From: Lysobacteraceae bacterium PS02340
GTDB taxonomy: Bacteria; Pseudomonadota; Gammaproteobacteria; Xanthomonadales; Xanthomonadaceae
Length of the DNA: 64,000 nt
NCBI GenBank assembly: GCA_029959605.1
Contig: JASCOC010000012.1
Span: 59,959-123,958 of the forward strand
Direction: 5' to 3'
Shown here: positions 1 through 8,047 of the stretch, one piece after another
Layout: the number at the start of each line of letters is the position of its first letter
Position numbering within the stretch: the first letter of the stretch is position 1
Translations under genes and position numbers: made by a program
The notes under the pieces: generated by a model
What the model was told of the DNA's origin: nothing
The model's database searches: none
What the model saw: the letters and a program-made list of their open reading frames with translations, nothing else

Positions 1-75
1 CTCGTCCTCGACATCGAGGTGGGTGGGCTCAAGTGCGGCGAGCGCATCGCGGAGCTGGTCGGCGCGGGTGGTCAT
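1..75 (-). CDS. BolA-family protein, N-terminal 25 codons only
   Basis: The gene starts at an ATG at 75 and runs off the left edge of the window. The 25 visible residues end in LEPTHLDVEDE, which matches the start of the BolA fold (a Leu-x-Pro-x-His-Leu-x-Val-x-Asp pattern). BolA-like proteins are small partners of monothiol glutaredoxins in Fe-S handling and stress morphology. The call rests on this short stretch only. It sits 64 bases downstream of the acetyl-CoA hydrolase gene on the same strand. Confidence 0.6.
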   Translation of the reverse strand, partial: MTTRADQLRDALAALEPTHLDVEDE

Positions 76-139
76 GGTCGGGTCCTGCACGGGTGTCGTC
101 GAACGAGATGGAGGCGCGCTGCGCGTTCGCAACCGCGCT

Positions 140-2128
140 TCAGGCCGCGGATGTCGGCGCGATCACATCCTGCGGCGCACTGGGCCGCGCGGTGCGGTGC
201 AGGCCGAGCGACACCAGTCGCGCCATCAGATGTTCGTTGAAGCCGCTGGGCGCCTGCAGCTGCATGCGCGCGAGCGCGGGCGTGTCGTCGCCGATGCCTG
301 CGCGCAACGCGTCGATCACGGTCGTGAGCTTGCCGCGTCGTGTGGCGGTCTGCGTGCGCAGCCAGGCCAGCGCGCGCAGCAGGCGCTGCTCGACGACGTC
401 GAAATCGCTGCCCAGCGGATAGTCGGGCAGGCTGCCGTCGGCGCGCAGCGGCGCCAGCGCCTTGCGCAACGTGTCCGGCGTGTTGCGCTGCCAGGGCGCG
501 GGCACGACGAAACGCGCGTCGAGCTTGCCGGCCGCCTGCGCACGTTGTACGAGTCCTGCCTGATGCGGCGCTTCGGCGATGCGCACCATCGCGCGCGTGC
601 AGTCCTCGTCGGTCGCGCCGCGGATGTCGGCGATGCCGTACTCGGTGATGTAGACATCGCGCAGATGCCGCGGAATCGTCGTGTGGCCGTAGTTCCAGCG
701 GATGTTGGCCTCGCGGCCGCCGCCGGCATCGCGCGCCGCGCGCAGCAGCAGCACCGAGCGCGCGTCGGGCAGCGCGTGGCCCATCGCGACGAAGTTGTAC
801 TGGCCGCCGACGCCGGACACCACGCGGCCATCGTCCAGTCCATCCGACACCGCCGCGCCCAGTGCGGTCGCCATCATGCAGCTGTTGAAGAAGCGCGCGT
901 CGCGGCGCTGCAGGCGCTCGAGGCCTTCGTCCAGACCGTAGAGTTCGTTGACCTCGCCGACACGCTTCATGCCGATGCCGCGACGCGTTTCGTCATCGAG
1001 TCCGCGCAGCCAGGCATAGAAATCCGGCGAGCCGAGGTAGAACGCGCCGTGGAGGAATTCGCCGTTGCGCTCGATCAGATCGAGATCGAGCGCGCTCGCG
1101 GTGCCGTCGTTGACGCGGCGCATCAGGCTGGCCTTGTCGACGACGCGGCGCTTGATCACGCCGACTTCGACCAGGCGCTTGAATCCCTCGTTGATCATCT
1201 CGCTGCAGCCGTAGAGGCCGATCTCGAACGGATCGAGTCCACCGACCGCCTGCACCGTGCGATGCGCGGCGAGATCGGGATCGAGCGCGTGCAGCACGCG
1301 CCGGTACGCCGCGTTGTCGGTATGGCGCAGCGCCAGTGCATGGCACAGCGCATCGGCGAGCGCGCCGATGCCGATCTGCAGCGTACCGCCGTCGCGCACC
1401 AGCGTGCTGGCGTAGAAACCGATCGCGTAGTCGGCATCCGACACCGGCTGGCGCGGCAGGCCGAACAGGCGCGGGTAGGGCGGTGGCGGGGCGATCACGA
1501 CGTCGAAGAACGCAGCGTCCACCGCGGCGGTGCCGTCGAGCCAAGGCAGCGCAGGATCGACTTCGCCGACGACCAGCGGGCGCGGGTGACCGGCCGCCAC
1601 GAGTGCATCGATCGCATCGAAGGTCAGGTCGGTGTTCGAAGACAGCGAGAAGCGCGTGCCGTCGTCATTGGCCGCGACCTTCTGCACCAGCACGTTGACG
1701 CCGCGGTCGGCGAGCGCGCGCGCCACGTGCGTGTAGTTGAGGCTGGCATAGCGGCGCTGCGCCTGGGACGAGCCCAGCATCGCGCCGGACTGCATGTAGA
1801 ACTCTTCGACCTCGACATGCGGCGGCAGCGCATTGCGGCGCAGCGCGTCCACGTACTTCAGATGCACGAAGTCCTCGCCGAAATGCCGCTTCGCGAACGG
1901 GCCGATGAAACGGCCTTCGAGATCGTCGCCACCCTTGGGCGGATCCAGCGAGAGGGCGGTGTAGAGCGTGAACGGCCGTGCGGGATCCGCGATCGCGGCA
2001 TCGAACAGCGCGTTGAGCAGCCGGTGCGGCTTGCCGATGCCGAGCGGCGCACCGATATGGAGGGCACCGTCGACATGCGCATGGATGCGGCTGACGGCGT
2101 CTTCGATGGAGTCGACGTAGGCGGTCAT
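140..2128 (-). CDS. Acetyl-CoA hydrolase/transferase family protein
   Basis: The 662-residue product has the two-lobed layout of acetyl-CoA hydrolases and CoA transferases. The N-terminal half contains a nucleotide/CoA-type glycine-rich stretch (GGTLQIGIGALADAL). The C-terminal half contains SGVGGQYNFVAMGHALPDA, typical of the AcetylCoA_hyd_C domain, followed by the conserved TEYGIADIRG segment. It should act on acyl-CoA esters in the cytoplasm; the true substrate is unknown. The protein is longer than classic acetate CoA-transferases (about 430-500 residues), with an extended C-terminus. The ATG at 2128 is preferred over an upstream in-frame ATG at 2200, because the extra 24 residues are low-complexity and unlike the family. 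Confidence 0.82.
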   Translation of the reverse strand: MTAYVDSIEDAVSRIHAHVDGALHIGAPLGIGKPHRLLNALFDAAIADPARPFTLYTALSLDPPKGGDDLEGRFIGPFAKRHFGEDFVHLKYVDALRRNALPPHVEVEEFYMQSGAMLGSSQAQRRYASLNYTHVARALADRGVNVLVQKVAANDDGTRFSLSSNTDLTFDAIDALVAAGHPRPLVVGEVDPALPWLDGTAAVDAAFFDVVIAPPPPYPRLFGLPRQPVSDADYAIGFYASTLVRDGGTLQIGIGALADALCHALALRHTDNAAYRRVLHALDPDLAAHRTVQAVGGLDPFEIGLYGCSEMINEGFKRLVEVGVIKRRVVDKASLMRRVNDGTASALDLDLIERNGEFLHGAFYLGSPDFYAWLRGLDDETRRGIGMKRVGEVNELYGLDEGLERLQRRDARFFNSCMMATALGAAVSDGLDDGRVVSGVGGQYNFVAMGHALPDARSVLLLRAARDAGGGREANIRWNYGHTTIPRHLRDVYITEYGIADIRGATDEDCTRAMVRIAEAPHQAGLVQRAQAAGKLDARFVVPAPWQRNTPDTLRKALAPLRADGSLPDYPLGSDFDVVEQRLLRALAWLRTQTATRRGKLTTVIDALRAGIGDDTPALARMQLQAPSGFNEHLMARLVSLGLHRTARPSAPQDVIAPTSAA

Positions 2129-2232
2129 GGCGAGAGGATACGCAGGCGCACGTGAATAGGCGGCCGCCCGGGCGCCGGCAGTGCGCGCGACCATCGTCAC
2201 GCGCGTGCGTCGGAGCGCCGACGTCCGGAACG

Positions 2233-2694
2233 TCAGCGCGTGGGCGTCGCTCGCGGTCGCACGCGGATCGCGTCGGGCTCGGCGGTGATCTCCGCATTCG
2301 CGTCCTGGCCCAGCAGGGTCAGCACCGCGCTCAGCGGCATGCCGTCGAAATGCAGCGAGACGGTGTGATCGAGCGTCACCCCATCGGCGATGTCGAGCGG
2401 CACGCCACTCGCGGTCGCGATCTGCTCCAGCACATCGCGGGCACGCGCGTCGCTGACCGACAGCGCGATTTCCGCCTGCGCGCCGGTCGCCGCGTAGCTG
2501 GTGCCGGAGGTGAAGCGCACCGCGTCATGCGTGGGCGGCTGGGCAGGCGTGGCGATGGCCGCAGGCGGCGCGGCATTGCCAGCAGGCGCGACGGGCGCCG
2601 CATCGCCGTTGGCGCTGCCGCAGCCGGACATCGAGAGCGCAACGAGCGCCATCGTGCACAGCAGGCTCGGACGTGAAACGCGTGGGTGGCGCAT
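2233..2694 (-). CDS. STN-domain lipoprotein
   Basis: This 153-residue protein has a lipoprotein signal with Cys25 as the likely lipidated residue (SMSGC), then an Ala/Pro-rich linker. Residues about 75-145 resemble a secretin/TonB short N-terminal (STN) domain: a beta-strand start, the helix ARDVLEQIATASGV, and the stretch VSLHFDGMPLSAVLTLLG. Such domains usually sit at the N-terminus of secretins or TonB-dependent transducers; here the domain stands alone on a lipid anchor. No secretin or TonB receptor gene is adjacent, so its partner is unknown. The same general plan (lipobox plus N0/STN fold) recurs in the VirB7 protein of this window. Confidence 0.6.
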   Translation of the reverse strand: MRHPRVSRPSLLCTMALVALSMSGCGSANGDAAPVAPAGNAAPPAAIATPAQPPTHDAVRFTSGTSYAATGAQAEIALSVSDARARDVLEQIATASGVPLDIADGVTLDHTVSLHFDGMPLSAVLTLLGQDANAEITAEPDAIRVRPRATPTR

Positions 2695-2763
2695 CGGCAG
2701 CTCCTTGCGGTCGACGGGGCGGGAGGGCAGGCAATCACACGATACCGCCGTCAGCGGCGGCGT

Positions 2764-3327
2764 TCACGACTCCAGCATCTCCGGCTTGAACAGCGCACGC
2801 CGCGAACGTTCGTTGCCGCTGACCATGAACTGCCCGTCGCCGCGGTAGTGCACGGTGCGCGGCCATTTCGGACGTTGTGCGGCGTGCGCGGCAACGACGC
2901 GCCAGACGAACAGCGGGTAGTCGGCGGTAATGCGGGTCTCGTGCAGGCGGCATTCGAAACGCGCGTGGCATTCGCCGATGCCGGGAGCGTCGACCTCGCT
3001 GCCGTCCACCGCGGTCAGGCCGAAGCGTTCGAACTTGTCCGCGTCCGCGTCCGCGTCCGCGCTGCTGCTGTTGCCGATGCGCACGACGGTGTCGAGCATG
3101 GCCGCGGTCGGCAGATTGAGGACGCATTCGCGACTGGCGCGCGCGAGGGCGTGGCTGCGGTTGGCCGACCAGATGTAGGTGCCGACGAGGTCGTAGCCCA
3201 GCATCATGTGCCAGCCCAGCGTCATGATGCCGCGCTCGTCCTTGTGTGCGGTCGACAGCAGCACGACGGGGCCGGGCTCGAGAAAGCGACGCGTCTGGTC
3301 GGGCGGAATCGCATGGGTGCGGGGCAT
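2764..3327 (-). CDS. Flavin reductase-like (FMN-binding split-barrel) protein
   Basis: The 187-residue product resembles the flavin reductase-like domain family: the N-terminal PVVLLSTAHKDERGIMTLGW segment is the typical first strand and flavin-facing turn, and the C-terminal half has the expected beta-barrel pattern. It probably binds FMN or is a flavin:NAD(P)H reductase; no partner monooxygenase is adjacent. An odd insert, SSSADADADADK (residues about 86-97), is encoded by a tandem hexamer and appears to be a loop expansion. The ATG at 3327 gives a family-like start. Confidence 0.68.
   Translation of the reverse strand: MPRTHAIPPDQTRRFLEPGPVVLLSTAHKDERGIMTLGWHMMLGYDLVGTYIWSANRSHALARASRECVLNLPTAAMLDTVVRIGNSSSADADADADKFERFGLTAVDGSEVDAPGIGECHARFECRLHETRITADYPLFVWRVVAAHAAQRPKWPRTVHYRGDGQFMVSGNERSRRALFKPEMLES
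3037..3060. repeat. Tandem hexamer (GTCCGC)4 inside a coding region
   Basis: Four perfect copies of GTCCGC lie back to back and are followed by a GCT triplet run. On the minus strand they encode alternating Ala-Asp in the flavin reductase-like protein. Copy-number changes would stay in frame and only alter loop length. Confidence 0.9.
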
Positions 3328-3390
3328 GGCGCGAACCTGCAGGCGGGCCTGCGATTGCCTCAGGTCGGCGGTGAACGCCGCGTCGCCCGG

Positions 3391-4005
3391 TCAGTCGAGC
3401 GTATGCACCGCATCGGCGAGGCGCCGCACGTCGTCGCTGGTGTGGCTGACGTAGAGCATCGGCAGTCGCACCTCGTCGCGCACGCGCTGCAACCACGGGA
3501 TCAATTCTTCGCGCCGCGCTTCGTCGAGCGCCGACAGCGGCTCGTCGAACAACAGCACCGCCGGCTGCGACAGCAGCGCACGTCCGATCGCCACGCGTTG
3601 TGCTTCGCCGCCGGAGAGATTCGCCGGTTGGCGCTGCAGCAGCGCGCCGATGCCGAGCAGTTCGACCACCTGATCGAGTTCGAAGGTGTCGGCGCCGGCG
3701 TGATGGCGGCCGTAGCGCAGGTTGCGCAGCACGTCGAGGTGCGGGAACAGGCGCGCGTCCTGGAAGACGTAGCCCACACGCCGACGATGCGCGGGCACGT
3801 CGATGCGCGCGGCGCTGTCGAACAGCACCCGGCCGTCGATCTCGATACGCCCCGCGCGCGGACGCACGAGGCCGGCGATCGCATTGAGTACGCTGGTCTT
3901 GCCGGCGCCCGAGGGCCCGGTCAGCGCGAGCACGCGCTGCGTGGCGTCGATGCGGATGTGGCGCGCGAAGCTGCCGCGGCGCAGGTCGATGTCGACGTGC
4001 AGCAT
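3391..4005 (-). CDS. modC: Molybdate ABC transporter ATP-binding protein, short form
   Basis: This ABC ATPase should power molybdate import with ModB and ModA. Walker A (GPSGAGKT, residues about 31-38), the signature LSGGEAQR and Walker B LLFDEP followed by the D-loop SALD are all visible, as is the switch histidine in YVSHTSDD. At 204 residues it ends soon after the ATPase core; E. coli ModC is about 350 residues and carries a C-terminal TOBE/Mop regulatory domain, which is missing here. The ATG shares one base with the modB stop (TGATG), so translation is likely coupled. Confidence 0.88.
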   Translation of the reverse strand: MLHVDIDLRRGSFARHIRIDATQRVLALTGPSGAGKTSVLNAIAGLVRPRAGRIEIDGRVLFDSAARIDVPAHRRRVGYVFQDARLFPHLDVLRNLRYGRHHAGADTFELDQVVELLGIGALLQRQPANLSGGEAQRVAIGRALLSQPAVLLFDEPLSALDEARREELIPWLQRVRDEVRLPMLYVSHTSDDVRRLADAVHTLD

Positions 4006-4715
4006 CAGTCGTGCACCTCGCCGCGCTGGCGCCGCACCAGCCATTCGGACGCGAGCAGCGCCGCCAGCGAGATCGCCACCGACACCGCGGCCAGACGCCA
4101 GATGCCGGCTTCGCCGTCGGGCACCTGCATCAGCCCGTAGATCGCCGACGACACGGTCTGCGTCTCGCCGGGGATGTTGGAGACGAACGTGATCGTCGCG
4201 CCGAATTCGCCCAGCGCCTTCGCGAACGCGAGTACCGCGCCGGCGATCACGCCCGGCCAAGCAAGCGGTAGGGTGATCGTGAAGAAGACCCGCCAAGGAC
4301 TCGCCCCCAGCGTGGCTGCGGCCTGTTCGAGGCGGCGATCCACGTTCTCGATCGACAGCCGGATCGTGCGCACCAGCAGCGGGAATCCCATGATCGCGCT
4401 GGCCAGCGCGGCGCCGGTCCAGCGGAATGCGAACGTAATGCCGAGCGTCTCTTCGAGCCAGCGGCCGATCACGCCGTTGCCGCCCAGCAGCACCAGCAAC
4501 GCGTAACCCACGACCACCGGCGGCAGCACCAGCGGCAGATGCACCAGCGCGTCGAGCAGCGACTTGCCGAAGAAGCGCCGGCGCGCGAGCAACCACGCGA
4601 TCGCGATGCCGAAGGGCAGGCTGCACAACGCGGCGGCGGCCGCGACCTTCAGGCTGAGCCGGATCGCGACAAGTTCATCGGGCCCGAAGCCCAGCAGCGT
4701 GCCCGGGTCCGCCAT
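4005..4715 (-). CDS. modB: Molybdate ABC transporter permease
   Basis: The 236-residue integral membrane protein has about five to six hydrophobic segments and the EAA loop of binding-protein-dependent permeases (EQAAATLGASPWRVFFTITLP, residues about 128-148). It forms the inner-membrane channel for molybdate, paired with ModC. The gene lies 3 bases downstream of modA and overlaps the modC start by one base, so the three are one transcription unit. Length and motifs match the ModB family. Confidence 0.92.
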   Translation of the reverse strand: MADPGTLLGFGPDELVAIRLSLKVAAAAALCSLPFGIAIAWLLARRRFFGKSLLDALVHLPLVLPPVVVGYALLVLLGGNGVIGRWLEETLGITFAFRWTGAALASAIMGFPLLVRTIRLSIENVDRRLEQAAATLGASPWRVFFTITLPLAWPGVIAGAVLAFAKALGEFGATITFVSNIPGETQTVSSAIYGLMQVPDGEAGIWRLAAVSVAISLAALLASEWLVRRQRGEVHD

Positions 4716-4718
4716 CGG

Positions 4719-5519
4719 TCAGCGGATCGAGAAACCGTGTTCGCGGAAGATCGCCGATGCGGCCTCGCCGTCGAGCCAGCGCACGAAGGCATCGGCTTGG
4801 CGGTTGCGATTGGCGGCGACGCGCGCCACCGGATAGACGATCGCCGGATGGCTGTCGGCCGGGAACGTGGCCAGCACTTTGACCCGCGGTTCGGCCTTCG
4901 CGTCACTGCCGTAGACCACGCCCAGCGGCGCCTCGCCGCGCGCGACGAGGGTGAGCGCAGAGCGCACGCTGTCGGACTCGGCCACGCGCGGCTGCAGGGC
5001 CGACCACTGGCCCAGCGATTCGAACGCCGCCTTGGCGTACTTGCCGGCCGGCACGCTCGCCGTCAGCGCCAGCGAGAGGCGACCGCGCGCGCCGAGCAGA
5101 GGCAGCAGATCGGTGCCGCGCACGAGTGTCAGCGGCCGCGCGGCGCTGTCGGCCGGCGCCACCAGCACCAGGGTGTTGCCGAGCAGCACGCGGCGCGAGG
5201 CGTTATCGATGAGGTTGCGTGTCTGCAGCCAGTCCATCCATTCCAGATCGGCGGACACGAATACATCGGCCGGCGCGCGCTGTTCGATCTGCCGCGCGAG
5301 CGCGGAACTCGCGGCGTAGGAGACGCGGACCGGTTGGCCGGTGTCCTGCTGATAGCGCGCGGCCGCGGCGTCCATCGATTCCTTGAGGCTGGCGGCGGCG
5401 AAGACGGTGAGCGGCGCGCGTTCCTGGGCGACGGCCGGCAGGACAGCGAGCGCAGCGAGGGTGGTGAGCAGCACGGCGGCAAAGGTGCGCAGCCAGCGGG
5501 GGGAACGGAGCATGTGCAT
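4719..5519 (-). CDS. modA: Molybdate ABC transporter substrate-binding protein
   Basis: The 266-residue periplasmic binding protein begins with a signal peptide (cleavage near AVAQ, residue about 32) and then [14 protein letters not shown], the family start that supplies the first oxyanion-binding serine. [21 protein letters not shown] and the later GVVYGSDA region complete the ModA pattern. It captures molybdate (or tungstate) for ModBC. It sits 27 bases downstream of the molybdopterin-domain gene and is probably co-transcribed with it. Confidence 0.92.
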   Translation of the reverse strand: MHMLRSPRWLRTFAAVLLTTLAALAVLPAVAQERAPLTVFAAASLKESMDAAAARYQQDTGQPVRVSYAASSALARQIEQRAPADVFVSADLEWMDWLQTRNLIDNASRRVLLGNTLVLVAPADSAARPLTLVRGTDLLPLLGARGRLSLALTASVPAGKYAKAAFESLGQWSALQPRVAESDSVRSALTLVARGEAPLGVVYGSDAKAEPRVKVLATFPADSHPAIVYPVARVAANRNRQADAFVRWLDGEAASAIFREHGFSIR

Positions 5520-5546
5520 GGCGATTCCGGCAGGAGGGCGACAGGA

Positions 5547-6056
5547 TCAGGGCGCGGCGATGACGGTGACGCGTTCGACCCGGCGCACGCCGCGTGCCGG
5601 GCGCGTGTCGTCGGGCACCAGCAGGCGCAACGGACCGCTATCGGCATCGAGCGGGGCATCGTCGCAGCGGTCGACCAGATAGACGCCGCGATTGCCCAGC
5701 GTCGCGTCGAGTTCGCCGAGCGAGAACACCGCGCGGTAGCCGTCACGCGCGCTGACCAGCACGTAGCGATCGAGATGCGCGCCGCGCAAGGGCGCGTCCG
5801 GCATCGCGCCGCTGGACTGCAGCAATGCAGCCAGCGACACGCCTTCGCAGTGCAGCGTCTGGCCGTGGGCGGTGGCCTCGACGCTGTGACGGGTCAGCGT
5901 GGCGCGTGCGGCGGCGTCCAGCGGCACGACGACCGGCGACGGATCGGCCGGCGTCGCCGCGCGTTGGTGCGCGGCGTGGTCGTGTGTCCCGGGCGCCTGC
6001 GCATGGACCGCGGAGGCGCACAGCAGCAGCACAGACAGATGCAGGCCACGAACCAT
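5547..6056 (-). CDS. Exported molybdopterin-oxidoreductase-domain protein
   Basis: The 169-residue product has a signal peptide (to about residue 20), a His-rich mature N-terminus (THDHAAH) and a region from about 40 to 165 resembling the core of the sulfite-oxidase-type molybdopterin domain: LAALLQSSGAMPD, DGYRAVFSLGELD and GPLRLLVPDDTRPARGVRRVERV. It is shorter than catalytic members, and an essential Mo-ligating cysteine cannot be assigned with confidence, so it may bind the cofactor or a partner without catalysis. First gene of the mod block; GAGGAAAG lies just before its ATG and a ModE-like operator lies directly upstream. Confidence 0.66.
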   Translation of the reverse strand: MVRGLHLSVLLLCASAVHAQAPGTHDHAAHQRAATPADPSPVVVPLDAAARATLTRHSVEATAHGQTLHCEGVSLAALLQSSGAMPDAPLRGAHLDRYVLVSARDGYRAVFSLGELDATLGNRGVYLVDRCDDAPLDADSGPLRLLVPDDTRPARGVRRVERVTVIAAP

Positions 6057-6068
6057 GGCGGCTTTCCT

Positions 6069-6092
6069 CGTTATGAACGACCGAGCATAACG
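6069..6092 (-). promoter_or_regulatory. ModE-type operator
   Basis: The site is CGTTAT, 12 bases, then ATAACG: a 24-base inverted repeat with the same arms and spacing as the E. coli modA operator bound by molybdate-loaded ModE. It lies 13-36 bases upstream of the first gene of the mod block, where binding would block transcription. No modE gene is in the window. Confidence 0.78.
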
Positions 6093-6118
6093 ACCCGCTG
6101 CACCGGCGACAACGCGCC

Positions 6119-6985
6119 TCAGACCGTATCAATCGGCAGCTTCATGTAGCGCACGCCATTGGCCTCGGCCTCGGGCAGGGCGCCGGCGCGGATGTTGGTC
6201 TGCACCGAGGGCAGCAGCAGCGCCGGCATCGGCAGAGTGGCGTCACGGGCCTCGCGCAAGGCGACGAAGGTGGCCTCGTCGATGTGGTGGCCGACGTGGA
6301 TGTTCTCGCGTTTCTGCGCGCCGATCGTGGTCTCGCAGGCCACCGCGCGGCCGCCGGGGGCGTAGTCGTGGCAGACGAATACGCGGGTGGCGTCGGGCAG
6401 TTCGAACATGCGCTGGATCGAGCGGTACAGCGTGGCCGCATCGCCGCCCGGGAAATCGCAGCGGGCGGTGCCGCCGTCGGGCATGAACAGCGAGTCGCCG
6501 GTGAACAGCGCATCGCCGATCAGGTACGCGCTGCTGTCGCTGGTGTGGCCGGGCACCGGGATCGTGCGGCCTTCGAGCGCGCCGATCGCGAACGCCGCAT
6601 CGGCCTCGAAGAGCCGGTCGAACTGCGAGCCGTCGACCGGGAAGTGCTCGCCCAGATTGAAGATCGGCCGGAAGGTCTTCTGTACCGTGCGGATGCCGTC
6701 GCCGATTGCCAGGCGTGCGTCGGGCAGTTGCTGGCGCAGCCAGTCGCCAGCCGACAGGTGATCGGCATGCGCGTGCGTCTCGAGGATCCATTGCACGTCG
6801 AGGCCGTGCGCCTGCACGTGGTCCAGCAGCACCATCGCCGAGGCCGTCGAGGTGCGCGCCGAGGCCATGTCGAAATCCAGCACCGGATCGATGATCGCCG
6901 CCGCGTTCGACATCGGGTCGCGCACGATGTAGCTCCACGTGCCGCTGCCGGCGTGGTGGAACGGGGTGACCTGCGGTGGCGGCAT
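6119..6985 (-). CDS. MBL-fold metallo-hydrolase, persulfide-dioxygenase-like
   Basis: The 288-residue protein has the metallo-beta-lactamase metal motif THAHADH (His71, His73, Asp75, His76), a second ligand region VPGHTSDSSAY, an Asp in the FTGDSLF turn and the final His in VFVCHDYAPGG. This set is typical of the ETHE1/Blh branch, which oxidizes glutathione persulfide in sulfide metabolism. The C-terminal extension after about residue 240 (PALLLPSVQTNIRAG) also occurs in Blh-type proteins. No rhodanese or BigR regulator is nearby, so the sulfur role is inferred from family only. Confidence 0.78.
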   Translation of the reverse strand: MPPPQVTPFHHAGSGTWSYIVRDPMSNAAAIIDPVLDFDMASARTSTASAMVLLDHVQAHGLDVQWILETHAHADHLSAGDWLRQQLPDARLAIGDGIRTVQKTFRPIFNLGEHFPVDGSQFDRLFEADAAFAIGALEGRTIPVPGHTSDSSAYLIGDALFTGDSLFMPDGGTARCDFPGGDAATLYRSIQRMFELPDATRVFVCHDYAPGGRAVACETTIGAQKRENIHVGHHIDEATFVALREARDATLPMPALLLPSVQTNIRAGALPEAEANGVRYMKLPIDTV

Positions 6986-7014
6986 CGCGATCCTCCTGGG
7001 AGTCGGGGCGGCAG

Positions 7015-7032
7015 ACGCCGTCCGGACGGCGT
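7015..7032. repeat. Perfect 18-bp palindrome upstream of the MBL hydrolase gene
   Basis: The sequence ACGCCGTCCGGACGGCGT is a loopless perfect palindrome 30-47 bases before the start codon of the MBL hydrolase gene. Without a loop or a T-run it looks more like a protein-binding site than a terminator. Confidence 0.5.
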
Positions 7033-7090
7033 GTACTCCGCGTCCGATGCTAGTCCACGCGGCCCGCGCGGACGTTGCGATTGCGTAATG

Positions 7091-7912
7091 TCAGCGTTGC
7101 GCGGGCGGCGCGAGCGCGGTGTTCAGCAGCGCGCCGAGACGGGCGCCCGCATCGCGCAGTTCCTGCTCGGCCTGCGGCAGATGCGTGGTCACGTAGGTCT
7201 CGCTGACGCGCGCGCGGCGCGGATAGACACCCGGCGACAGGGCAATGCGGCAGGCGGCTTCGGCCCACTCTGCCGCCGGCGGTGGCAGGCGCACCGGGCC
7301 GCTGGCGTTGGCCGACGGTGCACGCGCACCGATCCGCGCCAGCCAGGCATCGCCGGACAGGTTCTGGCTGTTGAGCATGCCGCTGTCCCAGAACGCGTGC
7401 AGGTTGGTGCCGCGACCGCGGAAGTTGATCTGCTGGTCGTTGCCGCCGCGGTCATGGCCGTAACCGGCATGCATCGGCTGGTGCGCATCGCCGGTGAAGT
7501 GCACGACGAACTTCAGCGCCTGCGCCCGCTCGGCGCGCGGACGGCTGCGGTCGGCGAGGATCGCGGTCTGGGCCTTGAGCGCCTCGACCACGCAGTTGCC
7601 ATCCGGACAGTCGCGTCGCGCCTCGTAGCGGCAGTTCGACTCGCCGATGTTGACGTAGTGCCAGGACGCGGACCGCTTGCCCAGATCCGGATCGTGCTCA
7701 CGCAGTTCGTCGGCCCAGCTGGCGACGCCAGGCAGGGTGGGATCGGGCTCGCCGGCCAACAGCCGGGATATCTCCGCGCGCGCGGCGGGCGTCAGATCGC
7801 GCTCGGCGATCTGCGCCACCAGACGGTGACCGAGCTTGCCCCAGGCGAGGGCGGAGGAAGGGAGGGCGAAGGCGGCCAGCAGGCCACCGCACAGAAGAAT
7901 TCGACGCAGCAT
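7091..7912 (-). CDS. S1/P1-type nuclease, secreted
   Basis: The 273-residue protein has a signal peptide that leaves Trp24 as the mature N-terminus (ALA|WGKLGH). This is the hallmark of the zinc-dependent S1/P1 nucleases, in which the N-terminal Trp and nearby His bind the metal cluster. Further ligand motifs are ASWADE, ASWHYVNI, HFTGDAHQPMH and GTNLHAFWDSG. It should cleave single-stranded DNA and RNA and 3'-nucleotides in the periplasm or outside the cell. Monocistronic by spacing; length is normal for bacterial members. Confidence 0.92.
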   Translation of the reverse strand: MLRRILLCGGLLAAFALPSSALAWGKLGHRLVAQIAERDLTPAARAEISRLLAGEPDPTLPGVASWADELREHDPDLGKRSASWHYVNIGESNCRYEARRDCPDGNCVVEALKAQTAILADRSRPRAERAQALKFVVHFTGDAHQPMHAGYGHDRGGNDQQINFRGRGTNLHAFWDSGMLNSQNLSGDAWLARIGARAPSANASGPVRLPPPAAEWAEAACRIALSPGVYPRRARVSETYVTTHLPQAEQELRDAGARLGALLNTALAPPAQR

Positions 7913-8047
7913 GGGCGCAGTTTAACCGGCCGATGCCCGATGGACCTGACAGCGCGGGGCTGGCGAGCCGGGAACAGGACGGATGTCGCCGATCGTGGTG
8001 GTTCCGATACCCGGCAGGCCCGCAGAAATATTGCCTGGGCAAGGAGG

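Noticed and set aside
23..2155. 710-residue plus-strand open frame
   Set aside because: It lies opposite the acetyl-CoA hydrolase gene; its product is Arg/Ala-rich with no family signature. Shadow of high-GC codon bias.
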